Origin: Anaerolineales bacterium
GTDB taxonomy: Bacteria; Chloroflexota; Anaerolineae; Anaerolineales; UBA11858
Length of the DNA: 64,000 bases
Reading direction: 5' to 3'
NCBI GenBank assembly: GCA_028278545.1
Contig: JANQED010000004.1
Span: forward strand, 62,001-126,000
The notes under the pieces: model-generated
What the model saw: only the letters and a program-made list of their open reading frames with translations
What the model was told of the DNA's origin: nothing
Database searches by the model: none
Shown: positions 54,310 to 62,759 of the stretch, piece after piece
How positions within the stretch are numbered: position 1 is the first letter of the stretch
How the letters are laid out: every line of letters starts with the position of its first letter
Translations under genes and position numbers: made by a program

Positions 54310-56361
54310 ATGAATCGTACTTTTATAGTCATTTTATTCGTTTTGGTGTTCGCGCTTCTTTGTTGTTGTGCGTGTTTCATCCTGGTCGCCGCAGGGGGGA
54401 TCGCCTTTCAATCCTTCCAGGAGGGTGGTGTATGGGATTTTGAAGCGGGCCCGCCGACGGAAACCCCGGTGGTTTTGCGCCCCACTATCGAGGGCCAATC
54501 CGATTCCGGGGATGGCTCTCCGAAAGTTGAAATGGTTGAGGGTGCGCTGGTGCCCTTGGATACCCTTCATGCCTTGGAAGAGGCGGTTGTCCCGGCCAAC
54601 GACTTGATTGAGTTGGCCGAACGCCTTCAAGGGAAGGAGAATATCCCTTTGACCATGGCGCCGCCAGCAGCGCCATTACAAGTAGGTGCCCGAGATGTCA
54701 TGTGGGTCACCAATGTGGATACCAATGAGAACTTCCAGATCGGCGTCACCTTGCAATACGTCACCGAACATGTTTATTTCTGGATCGAAGACGGCGTTCC
54801 CTTTGACCGGGACGATCTGGCGGACTTGGTTGAGACGTTCGAGACGAAGATTTATCCCACCAACCGGGAGTTCTTTGGTAGTGAATGGACGCCCGGGGTC
54901 GATGGTGACCCTCATCTGTATATTATCTATGCCGATGGCCTGGGACATGGTTTGGCCGGTTATTTTTCTTCCGCAGACGAGAATCATCCTCTGGCTCACG
55001 AGTATTCCAATGCTCACGAGGCCTTTGTGCTCAACGCCGACAATCTCAGGCTTTCCGGCGATTTCACCCTGGGGGTTTTGGCGCATGAGTTCCAGCATAT
55101 GATCCATTGGCACCGGGACCGCAATGAGGCCTCCTGGCTCAATGAAGGATTCTCTGAGTTAGCCGCCTTCATCAATGGCTATGATATCGGGGGATTCGAT
55201 TACCTCTACAGTTGGAACCCTGACCTCCAGCTCAATGACTGGCCCAATGACCCCAGCGCCACCTCCCCTCACTATGGCGCGGCCTTCCTCTTTGTGAATT
55301 ACTTCCTGGATCGCTTTGGAGATGATGCGACCAAGGCATTAGTCGCTCACCCGCAGAATGGCCTCGCTAGCGTTGATGCTGTGCTGGACGAGCTGGATAT
55401 CACGGACCCCATTACAGGAGCGCCCATTCAGGCGGATGATTTCTTCATGGATTGGATTGTAGCCGCCTACCTGCAAGATGAGACCGTCGCCGATGGTCGC
55501 TACACCTACCACAATTATCCAACTGCGCCCTCACCTGCGGTTGAAGAGCGCATCGATTCTTGCCCCTCGGAGATGTTGACGAGGGATGTGCACCAGTACG
55601 GCGTGGATTATATCCGCATCACCTGCCCGGGAACTTACGATCTGCACTTTGAAGGGTCAATTCAAGTGGGCGTGCTCCCGGTTGAAGCCCACTCCGGTGA
55701 ATACGCCTTTTGGTCGAACAAGGGCGATGAATCCGATATGACTCTCACGAGGAGCTTCGATTTCAGGGACTACTACGGCCCGCTGACGCTCACCTATTGG
55801 ACTTGGTACGACCTCGAAGAGGATTATGATTATCTCTATCTAGAGGTCTCCCTGGATGGCGAGCATTGGCAGATCATCACCACCCCCTCGGGCACCGCTG
55901 AAGACCCCTCTGGGAACAGTTATGGTTGGGGGTACAACGGCCTCTCCGGGGGCGATGGAAGCTGGATTCAGGAAGAGGTCGATCTTTCCCAATTCAGTGG
56001 CGAGCAGGTGCTGATCCGTTTTGAATATGTCACCGATGCCGCGGTCAACGGGGAAGGCTTGCTGCTCGATGATATCGCCATCCCCGAAATGGGCTACTTC
56101 TCCGACTTTGAAGCTGATTCTGGCGGTTGGGATGCCGCTGGTTTCGTGCGTATCCGCAACATTTTGCCCCAGACCTTCAGGTTGGCAGCCATAGAAATCG
56201 GTGATTCTATCGAGATAAACTTCATCCCCCTGAGTGTGGACAATGTAGCTCATTTCCCCCTTGAGATTGGTGATGACGTTGAAGAGGTTGTTCTGGTGGT
56301 TACCGGCACGACCCGCTACACACGGCAAAAAGCAGCTTATCGCTTCGAGATTATCCCATAA
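54310..56361 (+). CDS. Exported gluzincin-type metalloprotease
   Basis: A 683-residue protein anchored or secreted by an N-terminal hydrophobic stretch rich in Cys (about 5-30). A zinc site is clear: H-E-F-Q-H (259-263) followed by N-E-G-F-S-E (278-283), the gluzincin arrangement found in M6/M30-like peptidases. A propeptide-like region precedes it. The last ~250 residues contain an immune-inhibitor-A-style MAM-like domain (Y-W-T-W-Y-D-L-E-E-D-Y-D-Y-L-Y). ATG 54310 starts directly at the signal region; a longer start at 54274 is less likely. Two hairpins follow the stop. Target unknown. Confidence 0.78.
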   Translation: MNRTFIVILFVLVFALLCCCACFILVAAGGIAFQSFQEGGVWDFEAGPPTETPVVLRPTIEGQSDSGDGSPKVEMVEGALVPLDTLHALEEAVVPANDLIELAERLQGKENIPLTMAPPAAPLQVGARDVMWVTNVDTNENFQIGVTLQYVTEHVYFWIEDGVPFDRDDLADLVETFETKIYPTNREFFGSEWTPGVDGDPHLYIIYADGLGHGLAGYFSSADENHPLAHEYSNAHEAFVLNADNLRLSGDFTLGVLAHEFQHMIHWHRDRNEASWLNEGFSELAAFINGYDIGGFDYLYSWNPDLQLNDWPNDPSATSPHYGAAFLFVNYFLDRFGDDATKALVAHPQNGLASVDAVLDELDITDPITGAPIQADDFFMDWIVAAYLQDETVADGRYTYHNYPTAPSPAVEERIDSCPSEMLTRDVHQYGVDYIRITCPGTYDLHFEGSIQVGVLPVEAHSGEYAFWSNKGDESDMTLTRSFDFRDYYGPLTLTYWTWYDLEEDYDYLYLEVSLDGEHWQIITTPSGTAEDPSGNSYGWGYNGLSGGDGSWIQEEVDLSQFSGEQVLIRFEYVTDAAVNGEGLLLDDIAIPEMGYFSDFEADSGGWDAAGFVRIRNILPQTFRLAAIEIGDSIEINFIPLSVDNVAHFPLEIGDDVEEVVLVVTGTTRYTRQKAAYRFEIIP

Positions 56362-56366
56362 AAAGA

Positions 56367-56391
56367 CAGGCCTCAAGTTTTTGAGCGCCTG
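56367..56391 (+). terminator. Hairpin after the protease gene
   Basis: CAGGCCTCAA (56367-56376) and TTGAGCGCCTG (56381-56391) pair with a single bulge, 5 bases downstream of the stop. The loop is T-rich but no T-run follows, so it may act with the next hairpin. Confidence 0.45.
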
Positions 56392-56406
56392 CCAGTTGGA
56401 CTGAGT

Positions 56407-56429
56407 ATCCCGGCATGTAATGTCGGGAT
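56407..56429. terminator. Bidirectional hairpin between convergent genes
   Basis: ATCCCGGCAT (56407-56416), loop GTA, ATGTCGGGAT (56420-56429) form a ten-base stem with one G-T pair. It lies between the plus-strand protease and the minus-strand YtxH-like gene, suited to end both transcripts. The tail ATCTATT is only partly T-rich. Confidence 0.55.
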
Positions 56430-56452
56430 ATCTATTAAGAGAGATTGGGTGG

Positions 56453-56662
56453 CTATGGCTTCCGCAGAGCCGCTAATTGCTGCTCCAGTTCGGCTCGCCG
56501 GGTTTGGGCCGCCGCCGTGACCTCCTGTTGGATGCCCTGAAAACGTTCCTGCAGTTGAGAGCGTATTTCATCGCCGGATGAGGGTGTGAGCAGCAGGATC
56601 AGGGTAGCACCGATCACCCCACCAAGAATAAACCCAAAAATATAGTTGATCGCCCGCTTCAT
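56453..56662 (-). CDS. YtxH-like small membrane protein
   Basis: A 69-residue protein starting M-K-R-A-I-N-Y, with one helix rich in Gly/Ile/Leu (about 6-25), then T-P-S-S-G-D-E-I-R and an amphipathic, charged tail predicted to form a coiled coil. This matches the YtxH/gas-vesicle-like small envelope proteins. The ATG at 56662 (reverse) is chosen because AAGGAG lies six bases before it; the ATG at 56668 would touch the ribosome site. It is divergent from the anchored protein at 56782. Function in envelope stress is inferred from the family only. Confidence 0.7.
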   Translation of the reverse strand: MKRAINYIFGFILGGVIGATLILLLTPSSGDEIRSQLQERFQGIQQEVTAAAQTRRAELEQQLAALRKP

Positions 56663-56700
56663 ACACATCTCCTTTTTGCTTTTATGATTTACATTGATAT

Positions 56701-56711
56701 TATAATTGACA
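56701..56711 (+). promoter_or_regulatory. AT-rich core with TATAAT and TTGACA words
   Basis: TATAAT (56701-56706) and TTGACA (56706-56711) overlap by one base in the gap between divergent genes. The TTGACA could be a -35 box for the plus-strand gene, though a well-placed -10 is not obvious; the TATAAT could serve as a -10 with a weak TTGCTT box 19 bases upstream. Confidence 0.35.
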
Positions 56712-56781
56712 AATCGATTTTACGAGCAGATATCTATAGTTGCTCTGCTTTCATGTCCGCGTTTCTGCCCTTGTAAACCAA

Positions 56782-58077
56782 ATGTCTACCCAGCCGGTTC
56801 GTAAACCTGACCCCTCTCCGCGCAAAGATCGTCCCATCCGCTTGCTGTACGGGCTCCTCGTGGTCCTGCTCTTACTCTTTGCCGGGACGATGGGCGCCTT
56901 GGCGGGCTATCAGGATGGCATGCAGCAGGTAGCGGACCTTCAAAACGTAAGCGGCGTTGACTTGGTTCAGGAGCAATTCGAGTTGGGCGTTCAGGACTAT
57001 GAAGCCCGGCGATATGGTCTGGCCCGCCAGCGGTTTGAGTATGTGATTGCCCATGCTCCTGATGATTATCCTCTGGCCTGGAGCCTGCTGGGTGAGATCT
57101 TGACGATTCAGAACGCCACGGCTACCTTTACTTCGATCCCGCCGACGTTGACATCTAGCCCCACCATCACCATCACGCCCACTCGCGACCTCAGCGGTGT
57201 GGATTCGATCTTCAACCGCGCCCATGCTCTCCTGGCGGCGGGGGATTGGGATGGGGCTATCGAGGCGCTGCTTGTGCTGCGCGATGAAGAGTTGTACTAC
57301 CGGGTGGTAGAAGTGGATGACAGTCTCTTCACCGCGCTGCGAAACCGTGGGGAACAGAAGATTCTGCTTCTCGGCGACCTCGAAGGGGGCATCTATGATC
57401 TGACGCTGGCCGAACGCTTCGGCCCGTTGGATTACAGCGCCAACAATTATCGAGATTGGGCGCGGCTCTACCTGTCAGCTCTAGGCTATTGGGAGGCCTA
57501 CCCTGAGCAGGCCGTCCGATATTTCGGCCAGATCGCGGCGGCGATGCCCGGCCTGCGCGACGGCTCGGGCTGGACTGCGCTGGAACGCTACCGTCAGTCT
57601 TTGATTCATTACGGCGATCAGTTGGCTGCTGAGGAACAGTGGTGTCAGGCGCAGGTTCAATATGAGACTGCCCTGGCTATCCGTCAGTTGGAGGGCGTGT
57701 CTTTGACGTTGACCCACATAGCGCATATTTGCTCTCCTCCTACGTGGACGTTTACACCCTCCCCGGTGCCGTCCGGCACGTCTACCATAACTCTTACACC
57801 TACGGTAGGCCCCTCGCCTACCCAGACCCAAACAGCGACGTCGGGTCTGCTGACAGCGACCAGCACACCAACACCAAGTGCGACTCCTACCCTGATTCCC
57901 ACTGAGACCTCAACGCTGGCGGCGACTGAAACGCCATCCCCGCCCCCCACTGAGACCGATACGCCCCTGCCATCCCCGACAGAGACCGCCACCTCGCCGC
58001 CGGCTCCAACAGAGACCCCGTCGTCGGTGCCCAGCGAGACGCCTTCTCCGCTCCCTACGGAGACACCCACACCCTAG
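56782..58077 (+). CDS. Membrane-anchored protein with TPR-like region and Thr/Pro-rich tail
   Basis: A 431-residue protein with a basic N-terminus, one helix (about 20-43) and a TPR-like stretch (Q-D-Y-E-A-R-R-Y-G-L-A-R-Q-R-F-E-Y-V). A first Thr/Ser/Pro stretch lies at ~115-140, and a C-terminal ~100 residues are built from P-T-E-T-x-T-P-like units. The N-terminal helix suggests the rest is outside the membrane. It ends 3 bases before the LCP gene, so the two are likely made together. ATG 56782 is chosen; the upstream frame at 56740 adds 14 residues before a basic helix. The Thr/Pro tail could be a site for O-glycosylation by GT39-type enzymes (inference). Confidence 0.68.
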   Translation: MSTQPVRKPDPSPRKDRPIRLLYGLLVVLLLLFAGTMGALAGYQDGMQQVADLQNVSGVDLVQEQFELGVQDYEARRYGLARQRFEYVIAHAPDDYPLAWSLLGEILTIQNATATFTSIPPTLTSSPTITITPTRDLSGVDSIFNRAHALLAAGDWDGAIEALLVLRDEELYYRVVEVDDSLFTALRNRGEQKILLLGDLEGGIYDLTLAERFGPLDYSANNYRDWARLYLSALGYWEAYPEQAVRYFGQIAAAMPGLRDGSGWTALERYRQSLIHYGDQLAAEEQWCQAQVQYETALAIRQLEGVSLTLTHIAHICSPPTWTFTPSPVPSGTSTITLTPTVGPSPTQTQTATSGLLTATSTPTPSATPTLIPTETSTLAATETPSPPPTETDTPLPSPTETATSPPAPTETPSSVPSETPSPLPTETPTP

Positions 58078-58080
58078 CTT

Positions 58081-59523
58081 ATGCAGCCCGACCAAACCAA
58101 ATCTTCGCCAAAGAGACCGGCAGTGAGCCGCAGGAGGTTGATCCAGGGATGTGCCTTGGGGGTGATATTGCTCATTTTAATGGCTTTTGTGGGTGCCACC
58201 TCTTATGCCGTCACCCGTGAGTTGGTATTCTTCCAAGCCTCTGTTCCTGAAGAGCTTCCGGTGGCCGGTTTTACCCCCCAAAATCCCACGCAGACCATCG
58301 CCGAAGCCCTCGCTTCCCCATCTACGCCTGACCAGCCGACCCCACCACCGGTGCCGCTGGACACAGTTGCGCCGGAACCCACCCTCGTCCCTTGGGATGG
58401 TAAAGAACGCGTCACTATTCTGGTGATGGGCGTTGACTACCGGGATTGGATTGCTGGCGAGGGTGCAGCGCGTTCGGATACGATGATGTTGTTGACCATG
58501 GACCCGGTCACCAAAACCGCGGGCATGTTATCGGTGCCCCGGGATCTGTGGGTGGCTATCCCAGGCTATATCCATGCCAAGATCAACACGGCTCACGCCG
58601 TTGGCGGGCCCAGCCTGGCGGTCAGGACAGTTGAGCTAGTGATCGGTGTTCCCATACATTACTATGCTGTGGTGGATTTCGGAGCTTTCGTGCGCTTTAT
58701 CGACGAATTGGGCGGGGTCAAGCTAGATATCCCCTATGAGATTGAAGTGGACCCCATTGGGGACGATAATAAGACCATCCGGCCGGGTGTTCAGACCTTG
58801 CCTGGAGATTTGGCCCTGGCCTACGCTCGCAATCGCAGCACAGGAGATGGCGATTTTGGCCGCGCCCGTCGCCAGCAGCAGGTCATCTTGGGGATTCGCG
58901 ACCGCATTCTGGATTTTGAGATGCTGCCTACGCTGATAGAGAAGGCCCCTACGCTTTACCAGGAACTCGTTTCCGGGGTTAACACCAATATGCAGTTGGA
59001 TGAGTTGATCAAGCTGGCCGTGTTGGCCTCACAGGTGCCCGATGAGAACATCCGCCACGAGGTCATTGATACTCGTCATGTTGCCTTTGGCTGGTCGCCT
59101 GATGAGTTGAGCGTCCTGGTCCCCTACCCGGATAAAATCCGCGTCTTGCGAGATGAGATATTCGCTACTTCAGGCTCGCTTGGGCCCCTCGCGCCGGGGG
59201 ACGAGCAGGAACGCATGTCCCTGGAGTCCGCCAGCATATCGCTGCAGAATGGCAGCAGCGACCCTGACATCGCCAGGCGCACGGCCAATTACCTGCGTGC
59301 CCAAGGAGCAACAGTTGCCGAAGTTCGTCAGGCTGCTGGAAGCCAGACCTACACCACGGTGATTGATCACGTCGGACGCCCTTACACCGTCAAGTATTTG
59401 GTTTCACTGCTGGGGGTCGAGGGACGCAATATCTCTTACCAGTATGATCCGAGCTATCCCTTTGATGTTGAGGTCATTCTGGGGAGTGATTGGGCGGCCG
59501 GTAACAACTTGGGTGCGCCGTAA
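58081..59523 (+). CDS. LCP (LytR-CpsA-Psr) family envelope glycan transferase
   Basis: Attaches undecaprenyl-linked glycans to the cell wall. The 480 residues have a cytoplasmic basic start, one helix (about 24-44), a Thr/Pro linker (about 80-110), the LCP domain with R-S-D-T-M (Asp for metal), S-V-P-R-D and G-D-F-G-R-A-R-R-Q-Q (catalytic Arg region), and a C-terminal LytR_C-like part (I-S-L-Q-N-G-S, V-I-D-H). It sits at the end of the glycan region, so it may fix the product to the wall. This is strongly family-based. Confidence 0.92.
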   Translation: MQPDQTKSSPKRPAVSRRRLIQGCALGVILLILMAFVGATSYAVTRELVFFQASVPEELPVAGFTPQNPTQTIAEALASPSTPDQPTPPPVPLDTVAPEPTLVPWDGKERVTILVMGVDYRDWIAGEGAARSDTMMLLTMDPVTKTAGMLSVPRDLWVAIPGYIHAKINTAHAVGGPSLAVRTVELVIGVPIHYYAVVDFGAFVRFIDELGGVKLDIPYEIEVDPIGDDNKTIRPGVQTLPGDLALAYARNRSTGDGDFGRARRQQQVILGIRDRILDFEMLPTLIEKAPTLYQELVSGVNTNMQLDELIKLAVLASQVPDENIRHEVIDTRHVAFGWSPDELSVLVPYPDKIRVLRDEIFATSGSLGPLAPGDEQERMSLESASISLQNGSSDPDIARRTANYLRAQGATVAEVRQAAGSQTYTTVIDHVGRPYTVKYLVSLLGVEGRNISYQYDPSYPFDVEVILGSDWAAGNNLGAP

Positions 59524-59614
59524 ACTCTCAAGGATTGCATCGGGATTCTGGTTGCCGGGGGTGAAATTTCGGTTATGATTGTGTGAACCTGACCAGTGCT
59601 GGTAAAGCTAATCT

Positions 59615-59629
59615 AGAAGTTCAACTTCT
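59615..59629. promoter_or_regulatory. 15-base palindrome upstream of add
   Basis: AGAAGTTCAACTTCT is a perfect palindrome apart from its central base. A partner with the opposite central base lies 48 bases downstream. Together they could be an operator pair for the adenosine deaminase gene, or the ends of a small element. Confidence 0.45.
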
Positions 59630-59662
59630 CTGCATGAGTTTGTTTTCGCCAGATAGTTAAGT

Positions 59663-59677
59663 AGAAGTTGAACTTCT
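59663..59677. promoter_or_regulatory. Matching 15-base palindrome upstream of add
   Basis: AGAAGTTGAACTTCT is the reverse complement of the word at 59615-59629. It lies 62 bases before the ATG of the adenosine deaminase gene. Confidence 0.45.
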
Positions 59678-59738
59678 TAAACACAAAACTAACCTGGCAA
59701 TGCGTTAGAGCCAAACCCAAAGATTGATTAGGTACACT

Positions 59739-60743
59739 ATGATCGATCCGAATTTCCCTCTGATTGATTTACACCGCCACTTAGACGGTAACGTCCGACT
59801 GGAGACCATCCTGGATTTGGGGCGTCAGCACGGTCTGCGTCTCCCGGCTTGGGATGTAGAAGGCCTGCGCCCGCATGTTCAGATCACGGAGCCGCGGCCC
59901 GGTGTCATGGCCTTTATTGAGAAGTTCAAATGGATGGTGGGGGCCCTGGTGGATTACGAAGCCTGCCGGCGTGTGGCTTATGAAAACGTCGAAGACGCCT
60001 TGAACGAAGGCATAGACTACGTGGAACTGCGTTTCAGCCCCTGGTTTATGGCCGAGTCGAACGGGCTTGACCCCGCTGGAGTGGTGGAAGCGGTCGTTGA
60101 GGGGGTTCAGGAGGGACGAAGGGATTTCGCTATCAAAGTCAATCTGATTGGTATTATCAGCCGCACTTACGGCACCGAGACCGGGGAGAAAGAGCTGGCG
60201 GCGCTGCTGACCCAAAAAGATCACATCGTTGCCCTCGATTTGGCCGGTGATGAAGAGAATTATCCCGGAGAGTTGTTCGTCGATCATATTTGCAAAGCGC
60301 GCGCTGCCGGGTGGCGGATCACTGCCCATGCCGGGGAAGCCTCCGGCCCCCAAAGCATCTGGCAGGCCATCGATGGGTTAGGCGCCTCTCGCATTGGACA
60401 TGGTGTCAGCGCCATCCGCGACCCGGGGTTAATGGATTATCTGGCTGAGAAGCGCATCGGGATCGAGGCCAACTTGACCAGCAATGTGCAGACCATGACG
60501 GTGCCCGATCTAGCCAGTCACCCCATGAAGGCCTTCTTAGAGCGCGGCCTGTTAGCCACCCTCAACACCGACGACCCGGGCATCAGCGCCATCGACCTGC
60601 CCTACGAATACGAAGTCGCCGCGCCCGCTGCAGGCCTCTCCCTCGAGCAGATCCACCAGGCCCAACGCAACGCCCTCGAAGTCGCTTTCCTCTCCGGTCA
60701 GGAAAAAGCCGAACTGCAAGCGCTGAAGGCCAGGAGCAACTGA
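59739..60743 (+). CDS. add: Adenosine deaminase family protein
   Basis: Deaminates adenosine (or a related nucleoside) to inosine in purine salvage. The 334 residues hold L-I-D-L-H-R-H-L-D-G (zinc His pair, about 7-16), I-T-A-H-A-G-E-A (about 195-202) with the third His and catalytic Glu, I-G-H-G-V and L-N-T-D-D-P (about 276-281) for zinc/catalytic Asp. ATG 59739 is chosen with TAGG six bases upstream; TTG 59724 would add five residues. It is preceded by a 215-base gap with two palindromes and followed by a word array and the pan genes. Adenine deaminase-like substrate choice is possible. Confidence 0.9.
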   Translation: MIDPNFPLIDLHRHLDGNVRLETILDLGRQHGLRLPAWDVEGLRPHVQITEPRPGVMAFIEKFKWMVGALVDYEACRRVAYENVEDALNEGIDYVELRFSPWFMAESNGLDPAGVVEAVVEGVQEGRRDFAIKVNLIGIISRTYGTETGEKELAALLTQKDHIVALDLAGDEENYPGELFVDHICKARAAGWRITAHAGEASGPQSIWQAIDGLGASRIGHGVSAIRDPGLMDYLAEKRIGIEANLTSNVQTMTVPDLASHPMKAFLERGLLATLNTDDPGISAIDLPYEYEVAAPAAGLSLEQIHQAQRNALEVAFLSGQEKAELQALKARSN

Positions 60744-60776
60744 AGTCCAGCCCTGTTCTCGACATGCCGCCTGCCA

Positions 60777-60820
60777 ACTTGCTATTTGCTCATTTGCCCA
60801 CTTGCCATTTGCTCTCTTGC
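60777..60820 (+). repeat. Heptamer array between add and panB
   Basis: Words ACTTGCT, ATTTGCT, ATTTGCC, ACTTGCC, ATTTGCT, CTCTTGC follow in near-contiguous 7-8 base steps. The array begins 33 bases after the add stop and its last word overlaps the candidate -35 box of the panB promoter. Confidence 0.65.
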
Positions 60821-60845
60821 AACCTTATTCCCTTTACGGCATAAT
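60817..60845 (+). promoter_or_regulatory. Candidate panB promoter
   Basis: TTGCAA (60817-60822), a 17-base spacer and CATAAT (60840-60845) form a plausible sigma-70 promoter with four and five matches. It starts inside the last word of the repeat and would give a leader of about 90 bases. Confidence 0.5.
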
Positions 60846-60925
60846 TAACCCGCCGCCCGGATCGCCTCGTGCGACCGGGACGAGCTGATCACAATTTGCT
60901 GTCCACTGAATCAGGCCCCTACCTG

Positions 60926-60934
60926 AAAGGAGGG
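60926..60934 (+). promoter_or_regulatory. Strong ribosome-binding site that sets a TTG start
   Basis: AAAGGAGGG lies with its AAGGAG core six bases before TTG 60939. No in-frame ATG or GTG stands at the right place, so the panB start is taken as TTG. Confidence 0.75.
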
Positions 60935-60938
60935 TACC

Positions 60939-61817
60939 TTGTCCACGCTCCCTGTTAATCCCCCCCCCTCGCGCCAAAAGATAACCACGCGTTCTTTCCG
61001 TTTGAAGAAACAGCGCGCTGAGCCGATCACCGTGCTGACGGCTTATGATTACCCTACAGCCCTGGCCATCGATCAGGCCGGGATCGATTCTGTTCTGGTG
61101 GGCGACTCCTTGGGCATGGTGGTGCTGGGTTACGAAAATACGCTGCCGGTCACCATGGAAGACATGCTGCATCACTGCCGGGCCGTGGCCCGCGGTGTCC
61201 AATATGCGCTTCTGATCGGCGATATGCCCTTTATGTCGTACCAGGCGGATGTGCCCGACGCGGTGCGCAACGCAGGCCGTTTTCTGCAGGAAGCGGGGAT
61301 GGACGCGGTCAAGCTCGAGGGTGGCCGCGAACGAGTCGAAGCGATCCGCGCCATCGTGGGGGCCGGCATCCCGGTGATGGGGCACCTGGGCCTGACCCCG
61401 CAGAGCGTCAACCAGTTTGGCGGCTTCCGCGCCCAGGGGCGGACGGCCGTGGGCGCAAAGCAGCTCCTGGATGACGCCCTGGTGCTGGAAGAAGCGGGTT
61501 GCTTCGGCATTGTGCTTGAGTCCGTACCTGTGCGCCTGGCGGAATTGGTTTCCCAACGCCTGGAAATCCCCACTATTGGTATTGGCGCTGGCGCAGGCTG
61601 TGACGGCCAGGTGCTGGTCACTCATGACTTGCTGGGCCTGTTCGACCGCTTTACGCCTCGCTTCGTCAAGCGCTACGCCAGTTTGCACGAGGAGATGAAT
61701 AAGGCTTTCGCGGCCTACAAAGCGGATGTGGAAGATAAGGCCTTCCCTGCTGCCGAGCATACCTTCACCATGGATGATGACCAGTGGGAGGTGCTGCTGA
61801 GAGAGCTGGGGGATTGA
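60939..61817 (+). CDS. panB: Ketopantoate hydroxymethyltransferase
   Basis: Converts 2-oxoisovalerate with methylene-tetrahydrofolate to ketopantoate, the first step of pantothenate synthesis. The 292 residues carry L-T-A-Y-D-Y-P-T-A (about 29-37), V-G-D-S-L-G-M-V (metal Asp, about 48-55), K-L-E-G-G (about 125-129), G-H-L-G-L-T-P-Q and G-I-G-A-G-A-G-C-D-G-Q. The TTG start is fixed by the strong ribosome site. It is the first gene of a close-packed pan set (panB-panE-panC-coaX); panE starts just after its stop. Confidence 0.96.
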   Translation: MSTLPVNPPPSRQKITTRSFRLKKQRAEPITVLTAYDYPTALAIDQAGIDSVLVGDSLGMVVLGYENTLPVTMEDMLHHCRAVARGVQYALLIGDMPFMSYQADVPDAVRNAGRFLQEAGMDAVKLEGGRERVEAIRAIVGAGIPVMGHLGLTPQSVNQFGGFRAQGRTAVGAKQLLDDALVLEEAGCFGIVLESVPVRLAELVSQRLEIPTIGIGAGAGCDGQVLVTHDLLGLFDRFTPRFVKRYASLHEEMNKAFAAYKADVEDKAFPAAEHTFTMDDDQWEVLLRELGD

Positions 61818-61819
61818 CC

Positions 61820-62737
61820 ATGATCGATTCAAACGTTCTGATCGTTGGCACGGGTGCCCTGGCTAATCTCTTTGGCGCGCGTCTCTCGGCCAGTGGGATT
61901 TCAGTTGCCATGCTGGGGACCTGGGCAGAAGGTCTGGCCGCCTTGCAGAGAGATGGGGTTCAATTAGAGGACGCTGGAGGGGCGCTGAGCAGCTATCCTG
62001 TAAAGGCTACGGATGATCCCCGTGATTGCACTGGAGCTTCGCTCGCGCTGGTGTTGGTCAAAGCCTGGCAGACCGAGCGGGCCGCGGGCCAGTTGGCTGA
62101 GTGCCTGTCTCCCGAAAGCATTGCCCTGAGTCTGCAAAATGGTTTGGGCAACAGAGAGATTTTAGCCAAATATCTGGGGGATCAGCGCGTCGGGCTTGGA
62201 GTCACCACCACGGGGGCAACCCTGCTGGGGCCAGGCCGTGTGCGTCCCGGTGGGGAGGGGATCATATCACTGGGATCACATCCCCGCCTCGGCCCGTTGG
62301 TTGGCATCTTAGAACAGGCCGGTTTCAAAATTGAGATCACCTCCGATCTCGATGCTCTGATCTGGGGTAAATTGCTGATTAACGCCGCCATCAACCCCCT
62401 GACGGCCTTGTTGCGCGTCCCCAATGGTGAGTTGCTGGCCCGCCCATCGGCACGGGCCTTGATGAGCAAGACCGCCTGTGAAGTTTCTGATGTGGCCTCG
62501 GCCCAGGGGGTGCGCCTGCCCTTCGATGCCCCGGTGTCCGCCGCCGAAAATGTCGCCCGTCGCACCGCCGGCAATCGCTCCTCGATGCTGCAAGACGTCA
62601 GCCGCGGCGCGCCTACCGAGATCGACGCCATCTGCGGGGCGGTAGTAAAATCGGGTCGGAAATACAATGTCGATACCCCGGTCAATCGCAGTCTGTGGCT
62701 GTTGGTGAAGTCGATGACGACGGGTCGCGATCAATAA
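61820..62737 (+). CDS. panE: Ketopantoate reductase
   Basis: NADPH-dependent reduction of ketopantoate to pantoate. The 305 residues start V-L-I-V-G-T-G-A-L-A-N-L-F-G (Rossmann loop), with V-L-V-K-A-W-Q, S-L-Q-N-G-L-G-N, G-V-T-T-T-G-A and the catalytic Lys/Asn region G-K-L-L-I-N-A-A-I-N-P-L-T-A, then R-G-A-P-T-E-I-D near the end. ATG 61820 lies 2 bases after panB, with a GGGGG run upstream. It completes, with panB and panC, the pantothenate branch; panD is not in the window. Confidence 0.94.
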   Translation: MIDSNVLIVGTGALANLFGARLSASGISVAMLGTWAEGLAALQRDGVQLEDAGGALSSYPVKATDDPRDCTGASLALVLVKAWQTERAAGQLAECLSPESIALSLQNGLGNREILAKYLGDQRVGLGVTTTGATLLGPGRVRPGGEGIISLGSHPRLGPLVGILEQAGFKIEITSDLDALIWGKLLINAAINPLTALLRVPNGELLARPSARALMSKTACEVSDVASAQGVRLPFDAPVSAAENVARRTAGNRSSMLQDVSRGAPTEIDAICGAVVKSGRKYNVDTPVNRSLWLLVKSMTTGRDQ

Positions 62738-62759
62738 ACCAATAGGATAGCTGCTGATT

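Noticed and set aside
60834..61832. Reverse-strand open frame opposite panB
   Set aside because: panB is unambiguous; the mirror frame shows no domain.
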